Source: Aphrocallistes beatrix (taxonomy: Eukaryota; Porifera; Hexactinellida; Sceptrulophora; Aphrocallistidae). Taken from it: 64,000 nucleotides of DNA. A program made the translations under genes and the position numbers. The notes beneath the pieces were generated by a model. It made no database searches, was not told the origin of the DNA, and saw only the letters and a list, made by a program, of their open reading frames with translations. The stretch covers positions 992,001-1,056,000 of the forward strand of contig OY725491.1 in assembly GCA_963281255.1 (NCBI GenBank), read 5' to 3'. Positions 42,610 to 53,500 of the stretch are shown here, piece after piece. The number at the start of each line of letters is the position of its first letter. Position 1 is the stretch's first letter.

Positions 42610-43731
42610 TCAGATGTAGTTCTTTAAGAGAGGTTTCAGTTTCTCATAATTGTACCGATATTGGTCTTCTTTCTCTCTACACCTCTTCACGCATTTGAGA
42701 ATGATTGGAACGAATGTTATGCCACATAGAGGTAAGCAGAGGATGGTAAGATATGAAATGAAAAGTATATCTTCCACTGGATGTATTAAATCCGTCGCTA
42801 GATGGTGAAATTTGTTTGGGATGGACAATGATATATTTACACCGTTCTGAAATTGTAGAGAACAGCTGTCATGAAACACAGCTCGAACTATGACAGCAAC
42901 ACACCAACTTATTTCAATAAAAAATTTGAGAAAAAATGAAGTCAGCGAAACAATACGGAATACGCGATAGAATTTAAATGCTGACAATTGTTGAATGTGG
43001 AATACTCTGTTGTCGGAGTAGAGTTGAATATCTCTAAGATTGGACCTGAGTACGCGAGAAAGAAAGGACGTATCTCTCAATAACAGAATCAAGTTGGTTA
43101 TGCAGAAGATAGGAACAAGCAAGGACGAGAATATCCAAGTGTATGATGTAGAACAGAATAATATGAAAATGCATTGGAGAAGGCACCATATTACATACTT
43201 GATGAGTGTTCGTTTGAAAGAATGGTTGAGATATCTAGCAGCGAGATAACGAGATAAAATTCCGAAGAGATTTAGAAATAAACTTGAAAGCCAAAAGGCT
43301 ACATTGAAAATCAAAATATTAATTTGTTTCCCAAAAAATTTAAGCGGCCAAACATATGGATAGCAAGTTAATTCACCAAACAATAACTTGGTATGGTTTG
43401 GTAATTCCGATGGATTTATCCGAATGATGGCGCATATTGTGTAACCAAGAATGGTTGCTAACTCAACAGAACTGCAGAGAATCATTAGGGAATATTTCGT
43501 GATGTGTGTTTTCAGGTTGTATAGTTTCCGTTGTTTAGAGAGATATTGCACATCTGAGTAGAGGGGATGTAGAACAGGAGTTCGTTTGCAAGTCCGATAT
43601 TCTCTACACATCCTCCAACACTGAAGAGATAAGTGAACAATCCACCCAATCATGAGAATTGTAAGAATAAAAAATAGTATTCCAAGGCAGTAAGCCGCTG
43701 CATACGTTATTTCTATCTCGATGTTACTCAT
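42610..43731 (-). CDS. Seven-helix membrane protein family, copy 11
   Basis: 373 residues, intronless, last copy before the Nova genes. It starts MSNIEIEITYAAAYCLGILF, one residue shorter in helix 1, with LSLQCWRMCREYRTC after it. It reads VFHIQQLSAFKFYRVF where others have VFYIQQL. The last outer loop, NISLSIPNKFHHLATDLIHP, then VEDILF, is nearest copy 2. The reading frame is complete, with TATA box at 43762-43769 on the minus strand. Confidence 0.8.
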   Translation of the reverse strand: MSNIEIEITYAAAYCLGILFFILTILMIGWIVHLSLQCWRMCREYRTCKRTPVLHPLYSDVQYLSKQRKLYNLKTHITKYSLMILCSSVELATILGYTICAIIRINPSELPNHTKLLFGELTCYPYVWPLKFFGKQINILIFNVAFWLSSLFLNLFGILSRYLAARYLNHSFKRTLIKYVIWCLLQCIFILFCSTSYTWIFSSLLVPIFCITNLILLLRDTSFLSRVLRSNLRDIQLYSDNRVFHIQQLSAFKFYRVFRIVSLTSFFLKFFIEISWCVAVIVRAVFHDSCSLQFQNGVNISLSIPNKFHHLATDLIHPVEDILFISYLTILCLPLCGITFVPIILKCVKRCREKEDQYRYNYEKLKPLLKNYI

Positions 43732-43761
43732 TTTTAACTCGAATGTACTATCACTCTATCC

Positions 43762-43769
43762 TATTTATA
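43762..43769 (-). promoter_or_regulatory. TATA box of copy 11
   Basis: TATAAATA on the minus strand, 31-38 bases before the ATG. Confidence 0.65.
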
Positions 43770-45901
43770 CTAATGATATTCAATTGTTAAGTTTAAGATA
43801 TTTCCCTTCATTATATTTTGACTATTTCATTGATAGTAATCTGAGACGCGAATACGTAATCCACCAAATGGATGTTACAAATATATTTTGCTCGCCCAAT
43901 AAATCTAATTATGTAATCATTCTATTATGATGAACTCTTTACAAGTAATGCAATAGAAAGAGGAGAAACTATTACTTTTAGGGAATAGTTCCAATGTATG
44001 GACCACTGGAAGTTTTAGTTTTCATTGAGGCTGACTAACACTCTACCTGACTTGTTTAGACATATTTTCTACCCATAAAGTGTAATACTTATTTGCAAAA
44101 TGTCCCGCTTTTTTATGCTCCACAGGAACATTCTATAAAGTGGAATTGTCCCGCTTTTCAGTGTATAGGACTAATATGCATATATATGTTATGTCCCGCT
44201 CTTTCCTGGCAGTGTTTGACATGTATGAAATATAATGAATAACATTACCGTCTGTAACTCTGAGATGGTAGTTCCATTCCTACCCACTAGACTAGTTATG
44301 ATATAATTCTATCTATAAACTGTCTAACCATTAGGAATGGGAAATTAGGATTATAAGGAATAAAATTTATAATCGAATGAATTAAATTAACTAAAATTCA
44401 TCAGTGATTTTAAGTGATTTAGACGCGAATAGTAAATCCGCGAACTAAGCGACCGAAAGAAACCGGGGTTAGCTAAAAGGTGATGAAAACTGTGAGTACA
44501 GAATTTCTCACGAACCACAAACTTGCACAAAATATTTTTCGCAAATAATCAAATTGCCGCATGTTAGGGCATACCTAATTTACGGGACGGGACGAGTTAA
44601 GATGCCTAATTTGCGGGACGGAATGCCGTCCCGTAAATTAGGCATGCCCCGCATGTTAATGGTGTGTATGATAAATATGTTGATACCTATTAATTACTAT
44701 TGATTTAGTTTGGAAGTAGATTCAATGAGTTATATAGGATTTGTTTTAACATCCAATTTATGCTTCTGACTTTAGTCTAGCTAATCTGTCCTATCTCGGC
44801 ATGGGCCCCTCAGCCTATTGTCCCTTTCGCAGGCCCTGCCTATTATAATGCAGATGTGGACCAAGGAATGAGGAAAACACTGTTCAGTACACAAGTACGC
44901 ACCTTATGATGGACATATGGCATCAGGGTTTTTGTTAAGGATTTGCTCAGAGGGCCCTGCAAAAGATTAGAGGTCCCTTACCACAAAACATAACAGTACA
45001 AAAATATGTAGCTAAGTATATGTCAATAAAAATTAGAGGTCCTTTTGGGCCCTCTAATTTAGCTTAAAAAAACATATATTGAAAATTACTATTCGCATGC
45101 GAATAAGCAACAATTACGAATTAGATTCAAGGAACTGTTACACGAAAAAAAGACACCCCCAGAATGGTTCCCCCAATCCACTTATTTCGTAATATTTGGA
45201 CTCCACTCGGAACTAATATTTCAGTGTTATCCCCTAAAATATATGGACCATCATTATACAGAGGTCAATTGTAATAGGAAAGTCGACCACGGAACAATTT
45301 TTAAGCGGATGGAATGTACAGGTGACCGCTATAAAAATTTGTTCAATATAATATTGTAAAATCGGGATGTCCCGCCAAGAACGGAATGGGTGGCGTGTAT
45401 GGAAGGCTTTTTGTTGTCATTAGTACAGTAAACAAATGCTCTCTGGGGACTAATAGTGACTCTAGTCATGATTACGTCAGAGCCGTATACTCGGGGTGAG
45501 GATTGTTAGGGTCTTTGAGCAAGGACTCAGGATTGGTAGAGCTATTTTGGACAAATCGTATTATGCCTAATAGAAGATAATTGCCTTCGACAAATTATTG
45601 GTAGGGCTATGGCCAGGGTCGGCGCTGCGGGCTACAACAGGATGGGCATCAGCGAGGCATCGAATCTGAGGTATTAAAAAGTCCATTGCGCATGCGCAAT
45701 CGTCACATTGCATACGATGACTACGATCAGTTGGACTAAGTCCATTATGCATGCGGAATCGTCATATTGTGGATGATCAGTTGCGACATTAGGGAGGAAT
45801 ACAATCCCAATGGTGAAGAATGGAGGCTAAAAAGATTATCTGCATATTTTCACACCTTTATATACATATTTTCACACCATTTGATGAATTTTGAAAATAA
45901 T

Positions 45902-46320
45902 GCTAGAGACTAGCTTCCAACGGGTGACATGGGGTTTTCAGGGGTGTAGATTTCGAATATCATATTTTCAGATCTATATGATGAATTATTTGTTTACTTT
46001 TGTTTACATTAGATACATAAAGTAAACAAATTACAAAAATAGGCTAGAGACTAGATTCCAACGGTTGACATGGGGTTTTTAGGGGTGTAGATTTCGAATA
46101 TCATATTTTCAGATCGATATGATAAATTATTTGTTTACTTTTGTTTACAATAGATACATAAAGTAAACAAATTACAAAAATAGGCTAGAGACTAGATTCC
46201 AACGGTTGACATGGGGTTTTTAGTGGTGTAGATTTCGAATATCATATTTTCAGATCGAAATGATAAATTAATCGTATACTTTTGTTTACAATATTCATAT
46301 AAAGTAAAAAATTCCCAAAA
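45902..46320. repeat. Three tandem units of about 139 bp
   Basis: Each unit runs from TAGAGACTAG through TTGACATGGGGTTTTTAGGG-like, TTTCGAATATCATATTTTCA and TTGTTTACTTTTGTTTACA to AAATTACAAAAATAGG-like sequence. Units two and three are the most alike. Diverged copies are at 14430-14790 in reverse. Confidence 0.8.
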
Positions 46321-46735
46321 TAGGTTAGATTGAGCAACTTCAGGCGCCCGCAGGGAGACTCTGCGGACACGCAGTGTCCGCAAGCCGCGCAGCGCAAGCA
46401 AGCGAAGCGCGCTTGTTTCATTTAAGGGGGATCGGCGCTCCCTCACTTTAACTTGACGATTGTTATTACCTATATAATCGTTTGGCAAGAATAGATTGCG
46501 GAGTCGACTGTTTTTTAATGTACTGAAAGCATACATGCCAACCTCTGCATGCAAAATAACGGGACATAAGTAGTACTTTTAGCGGGACATTGAGTTATAT
46601 CGCGGGACATCGTATATTTGTAGTAGTATTATACCTGTAGGCTGAAAAAGCGGGACAATTACACTTTTTGCAACGTTTTCGCGCGACATAGCTCTCTAAG
46701 CCTCTCTTCATATGTCCGAAAAAGCGAAAAACATT

Positions 46736-46801
46736 CTTTTGGGGGAGCGCTTATAAAAGAATACATATATTATATTATTTTATATGCGCTCCCCCAAAAG
46801 A
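46736..46801. repeat. Small hairpin
   Basis: CTTTTGGGGGAGCGC and GCGCTCCCCCAAAAG flank an AT-rich loop. A near-perfect stem, probably a tiny MITE inserted in the CATACATGCCAAC element at 46529. Confidence 0.7.
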
Positions 46802-47424
46802 AATTTGAGCACTACACCCCTGGTCCCGAGGGGTCCAAATATTTCGAATTGTAAGGACCGGGGGATACCATTACAGGGCCGTAGACTCGGAATGAAGATT
46901 GGGTGGGGCCTTTAGGTTTGCATGATTGGTAGGGCCATTTTGGACAACTTGTATCATAGCTAATAAGATAATAGCATTCGGCTAATTCATGTAAGGCATA
47001 TAGTAGCTTGTTCGCATGCGAATAGTAGTTTTTAATACCTCTAAAAAAACACTGATTGGCATGCATGCCAACTTGAGCCATGATAAAAGCGGGACGCAAT
47101 AGGAAAGTATTATACACAGAATTTTTAAAAAAAACGGGACATGATGGGGAGATTTCATGCAAAAACGGGTCACTTAACTTATTAACTCAGGAGAAAGGTG
47201 AAAAAGCGGGACGGTTGGCATGTAAGATATGGACATCAATATTTATGATCACATTCGTAATTATCAAACATTAAAACATTAATCAATTCCATAACTTTAT
47301 TTATACACAAATAACTAACTGTCTAATCCCCGATATGTCACACGGTTTCTTCTCGCAAAAGTTACTCTACCGACTAGGAAATGTAAATTTATATTTTGTG
47401 AGAATTAGCTAGTAGAGAGCATTG

Positions 47425-47509
47425 ATGGCTGAACAGATGTCTCCTGATCAAGGCCGTAAGCGGAGATCTGGTTACGACGCATCTGGTCCCTCTAAGAGGA
47501 CCTTCAGTG
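47425..47509 (+). CDS. nova: Nova A exon 1
   Basis: Encodes MAEQMSPDQGRKRRSGYDAS and GPSKRTFS. The donor G|GTAAGT is in phase 1. The upstream region (GTCTAATCCCCGATATGTCA and following) is copied at 32.5, 36.1 and 38.4 kb. A second in-frame ATG is four codons downstream. Confidence 0.8.
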
Positions 47510-50500
47510 GTAAGTCCACTCTTTCCTCGATTACTTCCTACAAGCAGGGCTGGGGTTGGTTAGCCGATTTTAGGGCTCGGTTATTTTGGTTTCCTCTAGG
47601 GCGGTTAACCGGTTAACTGATGTCAATTATAATTGGTTGAAATATGGATTTTTAGACTAACATTTAACCTGCTAGTGATTAATTTGATAATTTTCAGTTG
47701 TCTCGAAATATACTATATGATTAAAATTGAAATTTTAATAGACGTGTATTTTTAATTTTTTAGAAGTAATATTCATGAATCTCTGTCGAAAAACAATGAA
47801 ATTAATGTAAATATTCAGAAAATAAAGCAGATCGGCTAGCCGATCTAAGATTTTCTCAACCGTTAACCGAGATCGACGGCGGTTAGTCGATTAACCGAAT
47901 CCAGCCTTGCTAGAATAAACCGAGACTTTATATCTTGATCAGAAAACCAATGAATTTTAATCAGGAATTTCAATCTAATTAAAATGCAAATTCACTTTTG
48001 TAGATAAAGTGCAAGGGATAAAGTTCCTTGTTCCCGACTATACGGCTGGAGCTATAATCGGCAAAGCGGGTAAGAACATAACAGAGCACAAAGAGAGATT
48101 CGGAACTCTTGTCAAGATGTCTCCTGGTCGGGAGTTCTTCCCTTCTACGAGCGACAGAGTCTGTCTGATTATCGGGGACAAAGTGGAGGTAGACCAGATG
48201 GTGGCTTGCTTCAAACACCTACTCGGTCTGATTCGGGAAGAACCGGAGGAGTTTGAGAGGAAGAAGAAACCGCAAGATGCGGAGAGGAGGGACCAGGTGA
48301 GCTTGCAATGCATATTGTAAAGGAACCATGGATAGTGGGACGCAGCATTTGTCCGAATTGCGTTAACTGTCATTTGTCCGAATCGTAATTTCAGTTTTTT
48401 TTAGAATGAATGGGAGATTGAAAGTCAACATTTTAGAAATGATATACATGTATATCAGAAAAGTGTGAAAGGGAGCTTTTCAAATTCGAAATATTGTCCA
48501 ATTGAGTGTGAAATTGGCATTTTAATTTCAAGTGACAATATTCCAAGAATCGATTCGGACAAGTGACAATATTCCAAATTCTGATTCGGACAAATGCAAG
48601 CGCCTCATCCATAGTATATCTCTGTTTCAACGGGGATCTTCTCCCTCTATGTTATAATGTGTTTTATTAATTTACATCATAACAATACAATATGATTATA
48701 ACAATAATAAGTGTTACAATTGGCCAATCAAATTGGTAGCGAAGTGTTGGTACCCGTTTCAACGGATCTAGGAACATTTCAAAACTCGGGTACTTTTAAT
48801 GCATGGGTGGTCCCAGGAATTTGTCAAATCTGTCGAAAGCTATCGACATGTTTGGAGATTAAACTTGTCTGAGTTCCCCATTATTTTGGATGGAATCTTG
48901 CTCCAGTATATTTATCTACCTCCACTCCACTCCACTTTAACTCAGAGCAGTTAACTAATACAAAATAACTGCACACTTCTGAATAAAACTAAATATTAGT
49001 TTGAACGTAAACGCGTTAAGATTGACTGTTCCACTCCTCACAGGTGAAGCTGCTGCTGACTAACAACACGGCGGGGCTGATAATCGGGAAGGGAGGCGAG
49101 ACCATCAAGGACATCCAGGAGCAGACCGGGACGCGAATCATGATCACTCCGTTCGATCCCGATCTGGACGAGCGAGTGTGCACCATCTCCGCAGAGGACT
49201 ACTCCAGCACTATCAAAGCCACGGACGTCATCATGGATAAGGTGACCAAGGATCCTGAGGGACACGTGTCCCGTAACCTGATCTACTCCTCCGGCGGCTA
49301 CTTCCAGCCCGCCAGCGACTCCTACGCCCAGCACGGGAGAGGATATGGGGGAGGGTATAGCTACTCGGGGTACGGAGGGTATACAGGATATGGAGGATAT
49401 GGTGAGGAATATTATTTAATTATTATTTCAATTCACTTATGTTATCTCCAGCTATATATCCAGTTATTCTCCAGCTATATCTCCAGTTATAACTCCAGTT
49501 ATAACTCCAGTTGTAACTCCAGTTATAACTCCAGTTATAACTCCAGTTATAACTCCAGTTGTAACTCCAGTTATAACTCCAGTTGTAACTCCAGTTATAA
49601 CTCCAGTTATAACTCCAGTTGTAACTCCAGTTATAACTCCAGTTGTAACTCCAGTTGTAACTCCAGTTATAACTCCAGTTATAACCAGTGTTTCCCACAG
49701 GATACTCCAGTTATAACTCCAGTTGTAACTCCAGTTATAACTCCAGTTATAACTCCAGTTGTAACTCCAGTTATAACTCCAGTTGTAACTCCAGTTATAA
49801 ACTCCAGTTGTAACTCCAGTTATAACTCCAGTTGTAACTCCAGTTATAACTCCAGTTATAACTCCAGTTGTAACTCCAGTTATAACTCCAGTTGTAACTC
49901 CAGTTATAACTCCAGTTGTAACTCCAGTTATAACTCCAGTTATAACTCCAGTTGTAACTCCAGTTATAACTCCAGTTGTAACTCCAGTTGTAACTCCAGT
50001 TATAACTCCAGTTATAACCAGTGTTTCCCACAGGATACTCCAGTTATAACTCCAGTTGTAACTCCAGTTATAACTCCAGTTATAACTCCAGTTGTAACTC
50101 CAGTTGTAACTCCAGTTATAACTCCAGTTATAACTCCAGTTGTAACTCCAGTTATAACTCCAGTTATAACTCCAGTTGTAACTCCAGTTATAACTCCAGT
50201 TATAACTCCAGTTATAACTCCAGTTGTAACTCCAGTTGTAACTCCAGTTATAACTCCAGTTGTAACTCCAGTTATAACTCCAGTTATAACTCCAGTTGTA
50301 ACTCCAGTTATAACTCCAGTTGTAACTCCAGTTGTAACTCCAGTTATAACTCCAGTTATAACCAGTGTTTCCCACAGGATACTCCAGTTGTAACTCCAGT
50401 TATAACTCCAGTTATAACTGGAGTTATAATATCAGTGTTTCCCACAGGATTTTTCGAATGTGCTCATTTAGCGACGTCGACGCGCTTTTGACACGATTTG

Positions 50501-53500
50501 ACATCCTTTAACGCAGTTTAACTGCTTTAAAGTTTTTAAAATATTTTGGTTTGGGGAAAAGTTAAGCGTGTCATTTAACGCCCTTTTCGGGAAACACTGG
50601 TCATAACTGCGGTTATTACGGGATTCGTTTGAACCAGAGTGATTTATATGTATTTAGTTATAACTCCAATTCTCTCTATTTTTATATTGACCCTTAAATT
50701 ACCTGGGGTCATTTCTATTTATAGCAAAGACCCCACACTTCTAAGGTTTCCCCACCCAAATGACTTAACCGGAAATGAGTTAGCAAAAATCTAGCGCCAT
50801 TTAAATTAAAATACTATTTTACAGGCGCTGCCCCACTTTAATTTTGAGCACTACACCGCTGGTCATTACGTGCTGGTTTCACTATCTTATTGTACCATAT
50901 ATACGTATTTAATTTTAAACCAAACGCAGTTCGATTGCTTTTGTAGATTTTGGAGTTACTTGAATGTTAAATTTCAAATACTATGGATAAGTTATTACAC
51001 TAGAACCTCGTTAATATGGATACTATAGGACGGTCGAAATTTTTTCGTATTATCCGGAATTCGTTTGAATCAGATTGATTTAGAAGTATTTTCCTCGGTA
51101 GGAGATAACATACATATATTTTCGCATTATCCTTGTTCGTATTAACGAGGTTTTACTGTAGTTACTGGAGATGTAGAATGCTAACATATATAGTCCGCAC
51201 TTTGTGTAATTCATTTTCTTTCTCTCTCCAGATCGTCGGGGAGGTGGATATGCACAGAACAGATAGTGAGTTGTTGGATAGAAACACTTAACCATGGATA
51301 TCCTCCCCATAATTTTAAGGAGGGTATTGGCTAAACTTTGCTGAAGGAATAAATCCGATAAACATTAGTTTTTGATATTGTTTCGATCTATTTGGCTTTT
51401 CCTGTCCAGGGTTGAATCTACCCCACCCCCCTCCTGAAAATATGTTAGATCTCCTTCACTCCCCTCTGAGGTTCAGAAGTACAGTCAACTCTGCTTATTA
51501 ATCGGGACAACCGCTTAATTGGGACAAATCTCCAGGAATGGAATGGTTCCCATACATAGAAGCTAATACAAAATTTCATCGGTTAATTGTGAACTCCGCT
51601 TAATCATCCGGGACCAAAGTGTCCCGATTAAGCGGAGTCACCTGTATATCCAGCCATGCAGTAGCCACCCTCCCCAGGCACCCCCTGAACATATTTGTAC
51701 CTTAGCCCCCCTCTGAGATCCATTGTTCCTGTCCCAATACATTCCTTAGGAGAGATAACCCTGATTATTCATAACACACTGCTTTACTCTCCTCTTCCAC
51801 AGTGAAGACAGAGGCGCCTACGAGTACAAGCCTAGCTATAGCACCGCTGCCAACGACCTACGAGGGAACGTGTACGTATTGGATGACAGAGACCCGCTCA
51901 ACCTGATCCTGGGGATCATGGAGGACTTCGTAGGGGGACTAGTAGGGAGGAACGGCTCTAACATATCGGAACTGCAATCAGTAAGGTTTATTTTCCATGA
52001 TTGATTAGTCACTTAACGCGAATTTCGTGATAGCCATTTTTCTAAAATACAGTCGACTCCGCTTAATAGGACTGTTGCATGATATTTCTACTACCGTTGT
52101 ATTCTTACTACCTTTAATAGATGGACCATGGATTATATTAACCCATGATATTCTTACTATCATTAGGTTAGTCAAACAATCGCCACCAAGTTATGTCGAG
52201 CGTCACAATTTAATGGCGATTATTTGACTAACCTAATGATCAGTGGTGTTTTGAGGGGGGGACGCTCCTTACCTCATGCTGACTACCATTTTAATTTTAG
52301 CCTTAGAATGTATTACGTAGCATAACAAATTCAAATCAATTGTTGCCATTTTAAACTAACCATATTCTTTTTCTCTTTCTTATTATCACCATTTCTATAC
52401 CATCAGGGGATTAAAGTTTCACGAAAAAACATATAACTTTTTTACGGGAAGGAAGCGCCCCCCCCACTTCTATTTTTGGCAAAACACCGCTGCTAATGAT
52501 AGTAAGAATGTCATGGATTAATAGAATCCATGGTCCATCTATTAACCTTAGAATGCCGACTGGGGACACAGTGTCCCCGATATCGCAGATGTCTTCCAAC
52601 CATTTTCTATTTCATTGAAGCCATAAAAGTGCTCGGCATTCTTAAAGGTAGTAAGAATACAACGGGAGTAGAAATATCATGCAACAGGACCACCGGTTAA
52701 TCGTGTCAACCGCTTAATCGGCCACTTTTGGAAGGACCGGAATAGTTCTCACACATATAAGACCCTTCAATTCTCACGATTTTATCGCGATATGTTTTTG
52801 TCCGCAGTGACTCCGCACCAGGGTTTCATCCAGCTTTCCAAAGTTTTACGCCTAAATAGGCGACACCATTTTTTCGACGCGCCTAGACTCATTTTTATGT
52901 TTTGTGCCACGCGCCTAACCCCTAAATATACGCCTAATTACGATCCATGGGATTAAATACGCGCCTAGATGAAAGCCTGCTCCGCACTAAGGTGATATGC
53001 ACCACCTTGACTACGCTTCTGGATGCAATTAAATCTTAGTTATTTGTAGCTTTACCAGTGATGAGTTATAAAATCGGAATTCCATCTGTCATATACTATG
53101 TCTCTATTGCTGATAACAGAAAATAGAGTTACTGAATCAATTTTTGGATATTCACTGTACAGTTCGAACCTCGTTAAAACGAACACGGATAATACCAACT
53201 AATATTCAAGCCCCTACGAAAAAATACATGTAAATCACTCTGGTTGATACGAATTCCGGATAATAGCAAATAATTTCGATCGTCCCCTGTGTTCGTATTA
53301 ACGAGTTTTTTCAACCTTTTTTGAATGTCCCTATAGCAATTTTCTTTTATTCTGTGGACCCCCTCCTATTAACCGTAATATAAAATTTCGAATCCTGTGG
53401 ACCCCTGATATCTTCTGTGGACCACTAAGGGGTCCATGGACCCCAGGTTGGGAAACTGGTGTAGTATATAGATGAACTTCTACTTTACAGTACAGTTTTT

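Larger units (their letters stand above)
43732..47424. other. Intergenic between cluster and Nova A
   Basis: Upstream block of copy 11 to about 44400 with a CATACATGCCAAC element (44089-44226). Then a hairpin (44572-44648), a GGGCCCT-flanked stretch (about 44840-45060), two related blocks (45481-45600, 46876-46986), a tandem repeat around GCGCATGCGCAATCGTCA (45680-45785), the triple repeat 45902-46320, a small hairpin (46736-46801), further CATACATGCCAAC elements and the Nova A promoter region. Confidence 0.6.

Noticed and set aside
46192..46554. 120-codon minus-strand frame
   Set aside because: Spans tandem and dispersed repeats with no domain.
49464..50375. Minus-strand frame of YNWS and TTGV repeats, 303 codons
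   Set aside because: Pure by-product of a 12-bp unit without stops; no start context or domain.
49044..50393. A 449-codon frame running from KH2 into NSSYNSS-type repeats
   Set aside because: A good donor (G|GTGAGG) ends the KH2 exon at 49401 and phases match the downstream exons; the rest is intronic minisatellite.
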